From GCA-2794515 sp033763335 (lineage in GTDB: Bacteria; Chloroflexota; Anaerolineae; Aggregatilineales; Phototrophicaceae), in contig JANRKU010000054.1 of the NCBI GenBank assembly GCA_033763335.1, positions 44,048-108,047 on the forward strand: a DNA stretch of 64,000 bases, read 5' to 3'. Below, piece after piece: positions 27,068 through 35,423 of the stretch. Below the pieces are notes generated by a model that saw only the letters and a list, made by a program, of their open reading frames with translations, had not been told where the DNA came from and searched no databases. The position numbers were made by a program, and so were the translations under genes. Within the stretch, counting starts at the first letter, position 1. Every line of letters starts with the position of its first letter.

Positions 27068-29254
27068 ATGTGGCGGAAATTCGCTTATCTACTGGCACTC
27101 ATCCCCATTGTTGGCGTATTGCTATTGGTTTATCAGTACGGATTATCCCCCTATCCTTATGCTGATACGACCATTGCCAATGCCAATACCGCCATCCTTG
27201 CCAAGGATAATACCCTAACCATCCCAGATTTATTCACCCCACATTATCGCCACCGCGTGGTATTCACGCATATCGTGACGGCATTCCTAACCGAAATAAC
27301 TGCGTGGGATGTGCGCTATGAGGTTTTGCTCAATGTGATAATAGGAGTGGTCAATTGTGGCTTATTGGCAGGATTATTATGGCGATTTTGGGGGAAATCT
27401 GCACCCTTCATGCTCATTATCACCACTTTTTTGATAATGAACCTTGACCAAACCCTCAATTGGTTTTCTGGATTACAAACCAGTTGGCAATTCGTCTTAT
27501 TTTTTAGCCTGCTCACCCTGCATTTGAGCTTAAAAAAGTCGCTATGGGCATTTTTCGGCGCGGTGATAAGTGGGCTATGTGCGACCCTCTCATTGGGCAA
27601 TGGCATTATCATTTGGGCGGTGCTGGTCATTGTTTTATGGCTCACTGGCAATCGTGCCTGGTGGCGCTATCTCTTCATTCTCGCAATGGGTGGGTTTTTT
27701 GCCTATATCACCTTACGCGGTGGATTGACTATCGAAGGCAATAGCTATAAGCCATTTTTATTAGGTGATATTCCAGAAATCATCCGTTTATGGTTATTAA
27801 TGTTAGGTCGTCCTATCATTAGCCCACTCACCTATACCCCGATTCCAGATACCCCACGCCTCGTCTATTTTGCCAGCACAGAAACACCGCTATGGCTACT
27901 ATTGCCCGTATTATTGGGAATTGGGATATTGGGATATGCCTTTTGGACGGGGTATCGGCAAAATGGGTTAAAAAGCATAATCGTGCCGATTGGACTACTG
28001 ATTTATGCGTGTGGGTCGTTGGGGATGATTGCCTTCGTCACTGTCTTGCAAACCATCACGGGGGATACCGATAAAAACGTTTTGGCGCTCAATGAACGCT
28101 ATTTGCCCCTATCTTTATTATTTTGGCTTGTGGTCATTAGCATGATGGTTGGGCAGTGGGTCAAATCAAAATATACCGAAAAAATTATCATCAGCCTTGT
28201 ATTGGTGATGTTACTCGGTTTGCATGTGACCACCTTGTTCAAAGAAATTCCGATTATCAGCTTTAATGAATTGGCATTTCCTTTGGATGATGCGCTCAAA
28301 AATGGTGAGTGTGCAGAAAGTTATCCCCTGACAGGCGATAGGACGTGCATTTATGCCATTTGGATGACTGATTGGGATAACCTAGACCAATTGGCGAGTC
28401 GGCGCTTGGCGGGATATGCCCAATTGCCCACCCAGACCCTCTTACCCCAATTTGCAGAGGGGGATGGGATTATTCTAAACAGCGAATCGGCTTGGCAAAG
28501 CGTCCACCTACGTGATTTTTTCTTTGCGACAATTCCCACTGATGCTTTTTTCCATATCGCACCATCCACAGATGAGGCGGTGCTGGTAGATATTCAACAA
28601 TCCCCTAACCCGCCACACACCCTATGGCTTGGTGATACAGCCACATCGCATGAGGCACTAAACACATTTTTGGCAGATAAAATAGGCGTGTGGTATGTCG
28701 TGCGTCCACCGTTGTATCAGGGAGAGGCTCTGCCAACCTTTCGGGCAGATATAGAGGCACTTTTTGCCCCTGCTCGTTATCAGATGACCCCAGAAAACAT
28801 CCAAATCACCCGTTATATCCGCCCATTCCAGACATCCCCACAGGCAAATTTTGGCGATGGGATTACCTTTATGGGATGGCAATGGGTGAATGAACCCCGT
28901 TTTGATGCCTGTGAGACCATCACACTCCAAACGGCATGGATGGCGCGTGTGTCACAATCACAGACGACACACCTCTCTATTGCATTGGTAGATAACCCCA
29001 TCACACAGGGCATTATCACCGTAGATGCGCCTGTCTCACCCATCCCCATCCAATTTTGGGAAGTGGATAAACCTTATTACGATGAACGTACACTCACCAT
29101 CCCATGTGATTTGCCAAGTGGAAATTATTTGCTTACCTTAACGTTATATGGCATCACCGATGGGGGGGAAATTCTACCTAATTTGCCCATTAGTGATACA
29201 ACTATCGCTTCTGAGGGGCATTTATTGGTCGTTGGTGAGGTCGTTATCCCCTAA
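27068..29254 (+). CDS. Large multi-TM protein with C-terminal beta domain (paralogue 2)
   Basis: 728 residues, the same architecture as its upstream neighbour: YPYADTTIAN and HYRHRVVFTHIVTA in the first loop, ten or so helices, ASRRLAGYAQ, and a nearly identical end (YDERTLTIPCDLPSG, LYGITDGGEILPNLP). The strongest identity is in the C-terminal 130 residues, while the membrane part has diverged. That suggests a tandem duplication with the outside domain under constraint or recently homogenised. Probably co-transcribed with paralogue 1. The role is likely in cell-surface glycan or lipid assembly, inferred from fold only. Confidence 0.78.
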   Translation: MWRKFAYLLALIPIVGVLLLVYQYGLSPYPYADTTIANANTAILAKDNTLTIPDLFTPHYRHRVVFTHIVTAFLTEITAWDVRYEVLLNVIIGVVNCGLLAGLLWRFWGKSAPFMLIITTFLIMNLDQTLNWFSGLQTSWQFVLFFSLLTLHLSLKKSLWAFFGAVISGLCATLSLGNGIIIWAVLVIVLWLTGNRAWWRYLFILAMGGFFAYITLRGGLTIEGNSYKPFLLGDIPEIIRLWLLMLGRPIISPLTYTPIPDTPRLVYFASTETPLWLLLPVLLGIGILGYAFWTGYRQNGLKSIIVPIGLLIYACGSLGMIAFVTVLQTITGDTDKNVLALNERYLPLSLLFWLVVISMMVGQWVKSKYTEKIIISLVLVMLLGLHVTTLFKEIPIISFNELAFPLDDALKNGECAESYPLTGDRTCIYAIWMTDWDNLDQLASRRLAGYAQLPTQTLLPQFAEGDGIILNSESAWQSVHLRDFFFATIPTDAFFHIAPSTDEAVLVDIQQSPNPPHTLWLGDTATSHEALNTFLADKIGVWYVVRPPLYQGEALPTFRADIEALFAPARYQMTPENIQITRYIRPFQTSPQANFGDGITFMGWQWVNEPRFDACETITLQTAWMARVSQSQTTHLSIALVDNPITQGIITVDAPVSPIPIQFWEVDKPYYDERTLTIPCDLPSGNYLLTLTLYGITDGGEILPNLPISDTTIASEGHLLVVGEVVIP

Positions 29255-29258
29255 AAAA

Positions 29259-29287
29259 TTGCGATAGGCGTAAGAAAAGGGTATACT
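29259..29287 (+). promoter_or_regulatory. Predicted promoter of the STAND-TPR gene
   Basis: TTGCGA (29259-29264) and TATACT (29282-29287) are spaced by 17 bp, starting 5 bp after the previous stop codon and 49 bp before the proposed start at 29336. Confidence 0.5.
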
Positions 29288-29335
29288 GTCGTTATTACGT
29301 TTTTAGATTAAGTATGTAACCACGAGGGTATGCCG

Positions 29336-31831
29336 ATGGCTGAAAATATTTCTCATGAAACAATCGTGAAGGACATCAAAGCCCTGCCCGTGATGTTGCC
29401 CGGTAAATTGGTCGGGCGCGATGCAGTGTTGCAACAAGTTTATAATGAACTCAAAGAAAATAATGCTATTTTACTTTATGGACAAGCAGGTGTGGGCAAA
29501 ACTGGGCTTGTGGCGGCTCTTGCCAATTTATATACACAACAACCGGGCGGTGTCTTGTGGATGACCGTCAATATGCCACGACTAGAAGAATTGATTGTGC
29601 GTGTGGGCAGGGCTTATGGACTCGATGAAGTGGTCAATAGCGATGCACCCATTAACCTTATGGGGGCGGTAGAAAGTGCCTTGCAACGCAATCGCCCGCT
29701 TGTGGTGATTGATGGCAAAATTCAAGCGGATATTGCCAGTCGGTTTGTGACGCGCTGTGCCGAAGAAGTGCCTGTGGTCATCATCAATCCAGATGCCCTA
29801 GAAGGTCCATGGACACCTATCGAAATCACCAAACTCAGCGCCGATGATGCCGCCGCGCTTTTTAAGCGTGAAGCCCGCCTCACTACCTCTGAACACGATA
29901 TGAATGTGTTTGGAATCCTCAAATATATCGAAACCACGCCACTCGCAGTCATCACCGCCGCCCGTGCGATGGTTGTTGCCAAGCAAACCCCTGATGTATT
30001 CATCACCACCCTCAAGCAAATGGCAGGCGCGAATGGCGCAAATATTAACAATGCCTTTAATGCCAGTTTCCGCGCCCTCAATAGCGCCTTGCAAGGGGTA
30101 GCCCTCATGCTAGGGGCAGTGTTTAGTGGTGGTGCATCGGCAGAATTTATGAGCCAACTCACAGGCGCACAAACCGATTCTATCCAACAGGCGATGACCG
30201 TGCTGGCACAACTGAATATGGTCGAAAAGACCGAGCGATATGGCGCACCCTATTATCATCTGCATACACTGATTCAAGATTTTACCCAAGCCAGACTAGG
30301 CGATAAAATTGATGCACTTCATCAAAAAGCACGCGATTTGATTGTGGCGTATGTGCAAAAATATGCGACAGAATCCCCCACATCGTATGATAAACTCGCC
30401 ACTGAAATGGAAAACATCCTCGCTGTGGCGCGTTGGGCGGCGGATAATGGCGATTTGAAAATTGCCAATGACCTCGCCACGAGCCTGCTCCAAGCAGGGA
30501 GTTTTGTACGGGAACGGGGTTATTTATACGAAGTATTGCAATTGCGCTCTATCGGCACAGGCTTCTCCAAACCCTTCCCCGCCTATCAACCAGAACCCCC
30601 CATCACCTTTGATGATGTGGATGAAGAGGACGAAGAAGAGGAATATGACCTCGAAGAAGAAGAAGCCTTCGATTTTGATTTAGATGAAGAAGAAGACGAG
30701 GACGAAATCGCCACACCATCGTTCTTATCCTCATTTGGAGATGATGACGATTTCCCCGCCCCACAACCCATGCCCACTACGCCCTATAGCTTCGATTTAT
30801 CATCTAAAGATTTGGGCAAATTGCGGACAATGTTGGCACAAGTGAAGCAATCTGGCGATTCTGAAAAACAACTCGAAGTCCTAAAAGCCATTGGTGCTGT
30901 TCAGATTGAACAAGGGATGCAAAATGAAGCCATTGCGACATACGGTGAGATGTTGAGTGTCTATGAAACGGTAGATGATAAACAAGGCTTGCTCAGTACA
31001 TTGGATATGACCGCTTCACTGATGGTCAAAACCGAAAATCTGCAAGCCGCCGTCATGCACGCCTCACGCGGGGTACGCTTGGCAGAAGAAATTAGAGAAT
31101 CTGAATTACAAATGAAATTGCTCATCACCCTCGCAGATGCCCATCAACAATTGGGTGAATCGAGTGTATCTATCAAAGAATATACTCGCGCCCTCGAAAC
31201 TGCCCGTCTCTTGGGTGATAAACAACATGAAGCACTCATCCTGTATAAAATGGCATATGCCCAATTGGATGATAGTGATACCCAAACAGCCATTGATAAT
31301 TGGGAAGATGCGCTCAAATTATTCCGTTCACAAAATCGGCGTGATTACGAGGGTCGTACACTCGGCGCATTGGGGAGTGCCTATGGCGATTTGCGCCGTT
31401 GGGCAGAAGCGGTGAATTTCCACACCTCCGCGCTCTATGTCGCCCGTGAAACCAAAGATAAAGACGAAGAAGCCCTTCAACTCACCAGCCTTGCCTATGC
31501 CGCCAATCAAGCGGGGCAGATGGGCGAAGCATTATTGCGCTATCGCCAAGCCTTGCATTTGGCGTATGTGGCAGATAACGCCGATAACATCGTCAGTTTG
31601 GTGGTCGAAATGTCGCGCTTATTGCTCAATAGCCGTTCTTATGTCAATATTGCCGAATTGGTGGTCAATGATGCCCTTAAATATGACCCCAATGACCGTG
31701 ACCTCAAACAACTGAAAGAACGGATTATCACCGAAAAGCAACTCGCAAGTGAATTGGGTAGTAAGCTCAAACCCGTGAATGGTAGTGCGGAACAATACGC
31801 CCAAAATGCGTATCAATTGCTCGAAAATTAG
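29336..31831 (+). CDS. STAND-type NTPase with acidic linker and TPR sensor region
   Basis: 831 residues. An NB-ARC/AAA-like domain (about 25-300) carries the P-loop GQAGVGKT (49-56), Walker B PLVVIDG and an ETTPLAVITAARAM segment like the GxP region of STAND proteins. A winged-helix-like part follows (about 250-320). Residues about 425-460 are an almost purely acidic stretch of Glu and Asp. At least six TPRs (about 500-810; EQGMQNEAIATYGEML, YEGRTLGALGSAYGDL) form the C-terminal sensor or scaffold. STAND proteins act as signal-triggered oligomerising switches in regulation or phage defence, but no effector domain is seen. The start at 29336 has CGAGGG at proper spacing; the ATG at 29330 is too close to it. 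Confidence 0.83.
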   Translation: MAENISHETIVKDIKALPVMLPGKLVGRDAVLQQVYNELKENNAILLYGQAGVGKTGLVAALANLYTQQPGGVLWMTVNMPRLEELIVRVGRAYGLDEVVNSDAPINLMGAVESALQRNRPLVVIDGKIQADIASRFVTRCAEEVPVVIINPDALEGPWTPIEITKLSADDAAALFKREARLTTSEHDMNVFGILKYIETTPLAVITAARAMVVAKQTPDVFITTLKQMAGANGANINNAFNASFRALNSALQGVALMLGAVFSGGASAEFMSQLTGAQTDSIQQAMTVLAQLNMVEKTERYGAPYYHLHTLIQDFTQARLGDKIDALHQKARDLIVAYVQKYATESPTSYDKLATEMENILAVARWAADNGDLKIANDLATSLLQAGSFVRERGYLYEVLQLRSIGTGFSKPFPAYQPEPPITFDDVDEEDEEEEYDLEEEEAFDFDLDEEEDEDEIATPSFLSSFGDDDDFPAPQPMPTTPYSFDLSSKDLGKLRTMLAQVKQSGDSEKQLEVLKAIGAVQIEQGMQNEAIATYGEMLSVYETVDDKQGLLSTLDMTASLMVKTENLQAAVMHASRGVRLAEEIRESELQMKLLITLADAHQQLGESSVSIKEYTRALETARLLGDKQHEALILYKMAYAQLDDSDTQTAIDNWEDALKLFRSQNRRDYEGRTLGALGSAYGDLRRWAEAVNFHTSALYVARETKDKDEEALQLTSLAYAANQAGQMGEALLRYRQALHLAYVADNADNIVSLVVEMSRLLLNSRSYVNIAELVVNDALKYDPNDRDLKQLKERIITEKQLASELGSKLKPVNGSAEQYAQNAYQLLEN

Positions 31832-31839
31832 GGACTAAA

Positions 31840-32172
31840 ATGGATTTTTCGCAGGTGTATATTGTTACCTTCATCACCAGACCCCATATCGAATCATTGC
31901 TGAACGCAATTGCCGATGCAGGTGGCGGGGTAATTGGGCAATATACACACTGCGCGTTTACTACCATCGGCACAGGACATTTTAAGCCCCTAGAAGGGGC
32001 AAACCCACGCTTCGGTGATAAATTACAAGTTAATCAGGCAGATGAATGGCGTGTAGAAACATTTTGTGAGCGTAGCGTTGCCAAAGAAGTGATAGAAGCC
32101 ATCAAAGCTGTTCACCCCTATGACCAACCTGTAATTTATATGATGCCTCTGATAGATGAAAACCAGCTATAA
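31840..32172 (+). CDS. Nif3/YqfO C-terminal-like (CutA-fold) small protein
   Basis: 110 residues, a single ferredoxin-like alpha/beta module: VYIVTFITRPHIESLLNAIADAG..., GQYTHCAFTTIGTGHFKPLEG, and a closing HPYDQPVIYMMPL. This matches the inserted or C-terminal domain of YqfO/Nif3-family proteins, also found alone as a small CutA1-like protein. It starts 8 bp after the STAND gene and is probably co-transcribed. The Nif3 metal-binding part is missing, so it is a stand-alone sensor or binding module. Confidence 0.85.
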   Translation: MDFSQVYIVTFITRPHIESLLNAIADAGGGVIGQYTHCAFTTIGTGHFKPLEGANPRFGDKLQVNQADEWRVETFCERSVAKEVIEAIKAVHPYDQPVIYMMPLIDENQL

Positions 32173-32173
32173 T

Positions 32174-32632
32174 CTAAAAAATCTTATCAAACTCAATGTC
32201 TGTATGCGTTTCGATATACAGCAACCAGCCCTTCGCCGTCAAATTCCCCCACCCCTTATGATACACAACCGCATTATTGGCTAAGTTTGCCTCTGCTAAC
32301 CGTTTGGCGAGCATGATGGTATCTTGGCGTGCTTGTTTGAATAACGGCAAAATATCGTCCCATGGGGTATCTTTTGGTGGGCGATAGGGGTCATAGTCCT
32401 CTGCACCATCTGGCTCACCAAGTAGGGTAGCGACTTTTTTCTGTGACCAAATTTCGATACCGATGGTATGTGTCCAAATGGCATGATATTTGTCGGTATG
32501 GCGTTTGCGGAAGGTCTTTTCGGCTTTGGTCACACCTTTCTCAAGTGCGGTGATGAGGCTATCATAGGAGCGATTGATGGTGCGGGCATTCACCCACCAA
32601 CGAGCGATAGGGTCAAAGGGGAAGGTTGTCAT
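32174..32632 (-). CDS. DinB-like four-helix protein
   Basis: 152 residues with the arrangement of the DinB/YfiT superfamily: a first helix with WWVNARTINRSYDSLITALE, a central HAIWTHTIGIEIWSQKKVA, and a final helix KGWLLYIETHTDIEFDKI carrying a late His. DinB proteins are metal-dependent, often thiol-linked transferases induced by stress, although the metal ligands here are not all obvious. The ATG at 32632 has GAGGAT upstream. It converges with the Nif3-like gene, with 1 bp between the stops. Confidence 0.75.
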   Translation of the reverse strand: MTTFPFDPIARWWVNARTINRSYDSLITALEKGVTKAEKTFRKRHTDKYHAIWTHTIGIEIWSQKKVATLLGEPDGAEDYDPYRPPKDTPWDDILPLFKQARQDTIMLAKRLAEANLANNAVVYHKGWGNLTAKGWLLYIETHTDIEFDKIF

Positions 32633-32727
32633 AATTTTTTCATCCTCAGCAATAATTTTTAACTTGAATCACGTTTTTTATCGCAACATGCCCTATAATA
32701 TAGGTGATGAGATGAAGGAGCAAGCAG

Positions 32728-33021
32728 ATGACCACCATTGAACAAGAAATATTAACCTTAATTGGGCAGATGGATGAAAATCAACAACATCAGTTATTAG
32801 ATACTGCCCGTCAGCTCATTCAGAAGCCACATCGCTATTACACAGCAGTCGAATTATTAGAATTACCAGAGGAAGAACGTGAGCGATATATGGCTTGGTC
32901 ATTTGCACAAGCAGAAAATGAAGAATTTGAAATTTTTGAAGCCTATTCAGAAGAAGATAGTGATGATGATGCTGTGTATTTATGCCAAACTGACCAACAA
33001 ATACGGCATTCATCCAAATAA
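32728..33021 (+). CDS. Small antitoxin-like acidic protein
   Basis: 97 residues. The pattern is an N-terminal helix (EQEILTLIGQMDENQQHQLLDTARQL), a central YYTAVELLELPEEERERYMAWSF and an acidic end (FEIFEAYSEEDSDDD). Together these match small antitoxin-like proteins common in filamentous bacteria, often paired with a PIN or RelE toxin. No toxin ORF follows; the pyrK-like gene starts 21 bp downstream. The last 15 residues, VYLCQTDQQIRHSSK, look unlike the family and may reflect a frameshift. It has GAAGGAG upstream. Confidence 0.6.
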   Translation: MTTIEQEILTLIGQMDENQQHQLLDTARQLIQKPHRYYTAVELLELPEEERERYMAWSFAQAENEEFEIFEAYSEEDSDDDAVYLCQTDQQIRHSSK

Positions 33022-33042
33022 GCAAAGAGGGTTCTACCCATC

Positions 33043-33780
33043 ATGAAACAATCAGAAGCCATCATCGAGCGCGTGCGCCGTATTAATTCCACCTATCAAC
33101 ATTTGGAACTGGCGGTGGATGACCAACTCAACCGCATAAAACCCGGTCAATCCCTCCTTGTCAAAATGGGCGGGGATTGGCATCCCTATTTGCGGGAGCA
33201 ATGGTATCCTGTGAGTGTGGCGGGGACAAAATTGGTCATAGAACGTCCCGCACATGAGCATCATGAGGTGGGGCAAGTGGTGGATGTGTTGGGATTAATT
33301 GGGCAACCAATTCGCTTTCGGCGCAATTTACGCAATGTATTGCTGGTGGCGTATGATACCCCACCCACCCCATTATTGATGACCATCCCGTGGCTGATGG
33401 GCAATAGTGTCAGTGTAACGATGGTGTTACTTGGCACAGCAAAATCGTATGATACCCAACATCTGAATCCCCAAGTAGAAGTGATACAAGGCGAAGACGA
33501 CCTCAATTGGCAGAATCAGGTGATGACAGTCGGATGGGCAGACCAAGTATTGGTGGTCGTCAATACGGATGATGAACTGGCTCGCTTCAAAAAAGTGATG
33601 GCACGTTTTGAAGAACGACGGGCAATTATCCCCCAAAATTATCTTTTTGGGGTGTTCACTGGCATGTTGCCATGTGGGGTGGGTGCGTGCCATGCCTGTA
33701 TGCTCCAAACCCGTCAGAGTTGGTCATTGGTGTGTACCGATGGACCTGCCTTCGATTTAACCCAAATCACATTAGACTGA
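33043..33780 (+). CDS. PyrK-like iron-sulfur flavoprotein with altered cofactor motifs
   Basis: 245 residues with the order of PyrK, the electron-transfer subunit of class 1B dihydroorotate dehydrogenase: an N-terminal FAD-binding barrel, a nucleotide-binding region, and a C-terminal 2Fe-2S site. The cysteines are intact (LPCGVGACHACMLQT...VCTDGPAFDL; spacing C-x4-C-x2-C-x11-C). The FAD motif, normally RPxS, reads YPVS, and the usual glycine-rich GGGxG is replaced by VAYDTPPTPLL. It may therefore bind FAD or NAD differently, or only carry the cluster. It lies 11 bp upstream of the PyrD-like gene and they are surely co-transcribed. Confidence 0.8.
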   Translation: MKQSEAIIERVRRINSTYQHLELAVDDQLNRIKPGQSLLVKMGGDWHPYLREQWYPVSVAGTKLVIERPAHEHHEVGQVVDVLGLIGQPIRFRRNLRNVLLVAYDTPPTPLLMTIPWLMGNSVSVTMVLLGTAKSYDTQHLNPQVEVIQGEDDLNWQNQVMTVGWADQVLVVVNTDDELARFKKVMARFEERRAIIPQNYLFGVFTGMLPCGVGACHACMLQTRQSWSLVCTDGPAFDLTQITLD

Positions 33781-33791
33781 GGGAACATAGT

Positions 33792-34733
33792 ATGGCGATA
33801 GAAATCACCCGTGCGGGGAAAAATGCACTCATCCTAGAAACACCAGTTATGCCTGCGGCGGGTACATTTGGCTTTGGCGATGTGTACCGTGACCTCATCA
33901 ATTTTGAAAAATTGGGCGCATTGGTCACAAATCCTGTCAGCTATGAACCACGCAATGCCGCGAATGGGGCGCGGGTGGTCAGGCTCGATTCTGGCATTTT
34001 GCTCCATACAGGCTTGCCTAATTTGGGGATAAACAAGGTGCTACGCAAATATCGTAACCTATGGGGGATGCTCCCCTTGCCCATCATCGTCCATCTAATT
34101 GCCACCACCCCCGACCATGTGCGAAAGAGTGCGGCACGATTGGATGAAGAAGAAGGGGTGGATGCGCTAGAATTGGGCTTAAATGACGATATTTCGTTGG
34201 ATGATGCCGCCGACATGATACACGCCGCCACATCGCGCACCGAAAAACCCGTTATGGTACGCTTGCCCACCACCGATACGCTTGAATTGGCAAAAATCGC
34301 CATTGATGAAGGCGCGAGTACGCTGGTGGCTTGTGCAACCCCGCGTGGCACAGCCCGCGACCCGCTCACAGGCAAATTGGTCAGTGGTCGCATTTATGGA
34401 CCGATGATGAAACCCCTTATTTTGCGGATTGTGGGGCAACTCGCGGGGAAATATCCAGAAATCCCGATTATCGGCTCTGGCGGGATTCATTCCCCACAAG
34501 ATGCCCGCGATTTCATCAGCGCAGGCGCAAAAGCGGTGCAGGTGGATACGCTCACATGGATACAACCCCAATTATTAGAGCAAATTGCCCGTGATTTGGG
34601 GGGCTGGATTGTCACCCGTGAAAGTGGCGCATTGCCCGATGAATGGCATCCGAGCATGGGCGATACCGAAAAAAAACGCAAAACCGATACGGGTTATGAC
34701 GAAGATGCTCTGATGGATAAATTGCGCCGATGA
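33792..34733 (+). CDS. PyrD-like (class 1B) FMN barrel protein with altered active site
   Basis: 313 residues. The framework of class 1B dihydroorotate dehydrogenase is clear: PVMPAAGTFGFG, GLPNLGI, RIYGPMMKPLILRIV, IPIIGSGGIHSPQDARDFI and GAKAVQVDT. From memory of Lactococcus PyrDB, three active-site positions differ. The Lys of the KATT strand is Asn/Pro (VTNPVSYEPR), the Asn of NAIGLQNPG is His (HTGLPNLG), and the catalytic Cys of ELNISCPN is absent (ELGLNDDIS). It may act on another substrate or be inactive. The ATG at 33792 follows GAGGGAAC and replaces the longer ORF start inside pyrK. The next gene overlaps by ATGA. Confidence 0.82.
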   Translation: MAIEITRAGKNALILETPVMPAAGTFGFGDVYRDLINFEKLGALVTNPVSYEPRNAANGARVVRLDSGILLHTGLPNLGINKVLRKYRNLWGMLPLPIIVHLIATTPDHVRKSAARLDEEEGVDALELGLNDDISLDDAADMIHAATSRTEKPVMVRLPTTDTLELAKIAIDEGASTLVACATPRGTARDPLTGKLVSGRIYGPMMKPLILRIVGQLAGKYPEIPIIGSGGIHSPQDARDFISAGAKAVQVDTLTWIQPQLLEQIARDLGGWIVTRESGALPDEWHPSMGDTEKKRKTDTGYDEDALMDKLRR

Positions 34734-35422
34734 ACCCACCTCAACACGCGCCAATGCTGGCAAAATTGACATGGATAGACCCCATCACCGAAACGATTAA
34801 GACCCATATCCTCATGGAAGGGGCGACAGTGACCTTGGGGCGGTCATCCGAAAATGATATTGCCATTTTGGACAAGCACGTCTCACGGCAACATGCGGTC
34901 ATCCGCTATCAGGATGGGGTGTTCACCATTGCCGATTTGCATAGCATCAATGGCACATTCGTCAATGATAGACAGGTTGTTGAGCCATTCCCGCTTTTTT
35001 TTGGCGACCAAATTCGGCTGTATGTCCCCCTCATCACCTATACATCCGCCACACCCCAAGAGGCACAAACCGCCCATGAAATTGGCAATATCACAGGGGG
35101 CATGGCATCTATTGGGCAGGGGAAATTGATTATCACGACAGGGATACAAGAGGGGTTGGTCGTGCCATTGGTGCTGGATTCGATTTATATCGGACGTGCT
35201 GTGACCAATGCCACATGGGAAATTAGCCTGCAAGACACGGCAGTATCGCGTCCTCATGCCCGTTTACAACGGGTAGATGGTGGCTGGGTGATTACTGATA
35301 TGGGCAGTGTGAACGGCACATTGCTCAATAATGCTTTTTTGACCCCCAACACCCCCTATGCCTTGCATGATGGCGATATTCTGGTCATCGGACTCACGAC
35401 ATTGCTCTATCGCGCGGGATAA
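34730..35422 (+). CDS. Double FHA-domain protein
   Basis: 230 residues with two forkhead-associated domains, at about 25-100 (VTLGRSSENDIAI, VSRQHAVI, DLHSINGTFVN) and about 150-225 (IYIGRAVTNATWEI, VSRPHARL, DMGSVNGTLLN). Both keep the Arg, Ser and His residues and the NGT loop that bind phosphothreonine. No membrane segment or signal peptide is seen, so it is a cytosolic adaptor. It overlaps the pyrD-like gene by ATGA. The nearest kinase-like protein is the distant pseudokinase at 60.7 kb, so its phospho-partner is not local. Confidence 0.9.
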   Translation: MNPPQHAPMLAKLTWIDPITETIKTHILMEGATVTLGRSSENDIAILDKHVSRQHAVIRYQDGVFTIADLHSINGTFVNDRQVVEPFPLFFGDQIRLYVPLITYTSATPQEAQTAHEIGNITGGMASIGQGKLIITTGIQEGLVVPLVLDSIYIGRAVTNATWEISLQDTAVSRPHARLQRVDGGWVITDMGSVNGTLLNNAFLTPNTPYALHDGDILVIGLTTLLYRAG

Positions 35423-35423
35423 G

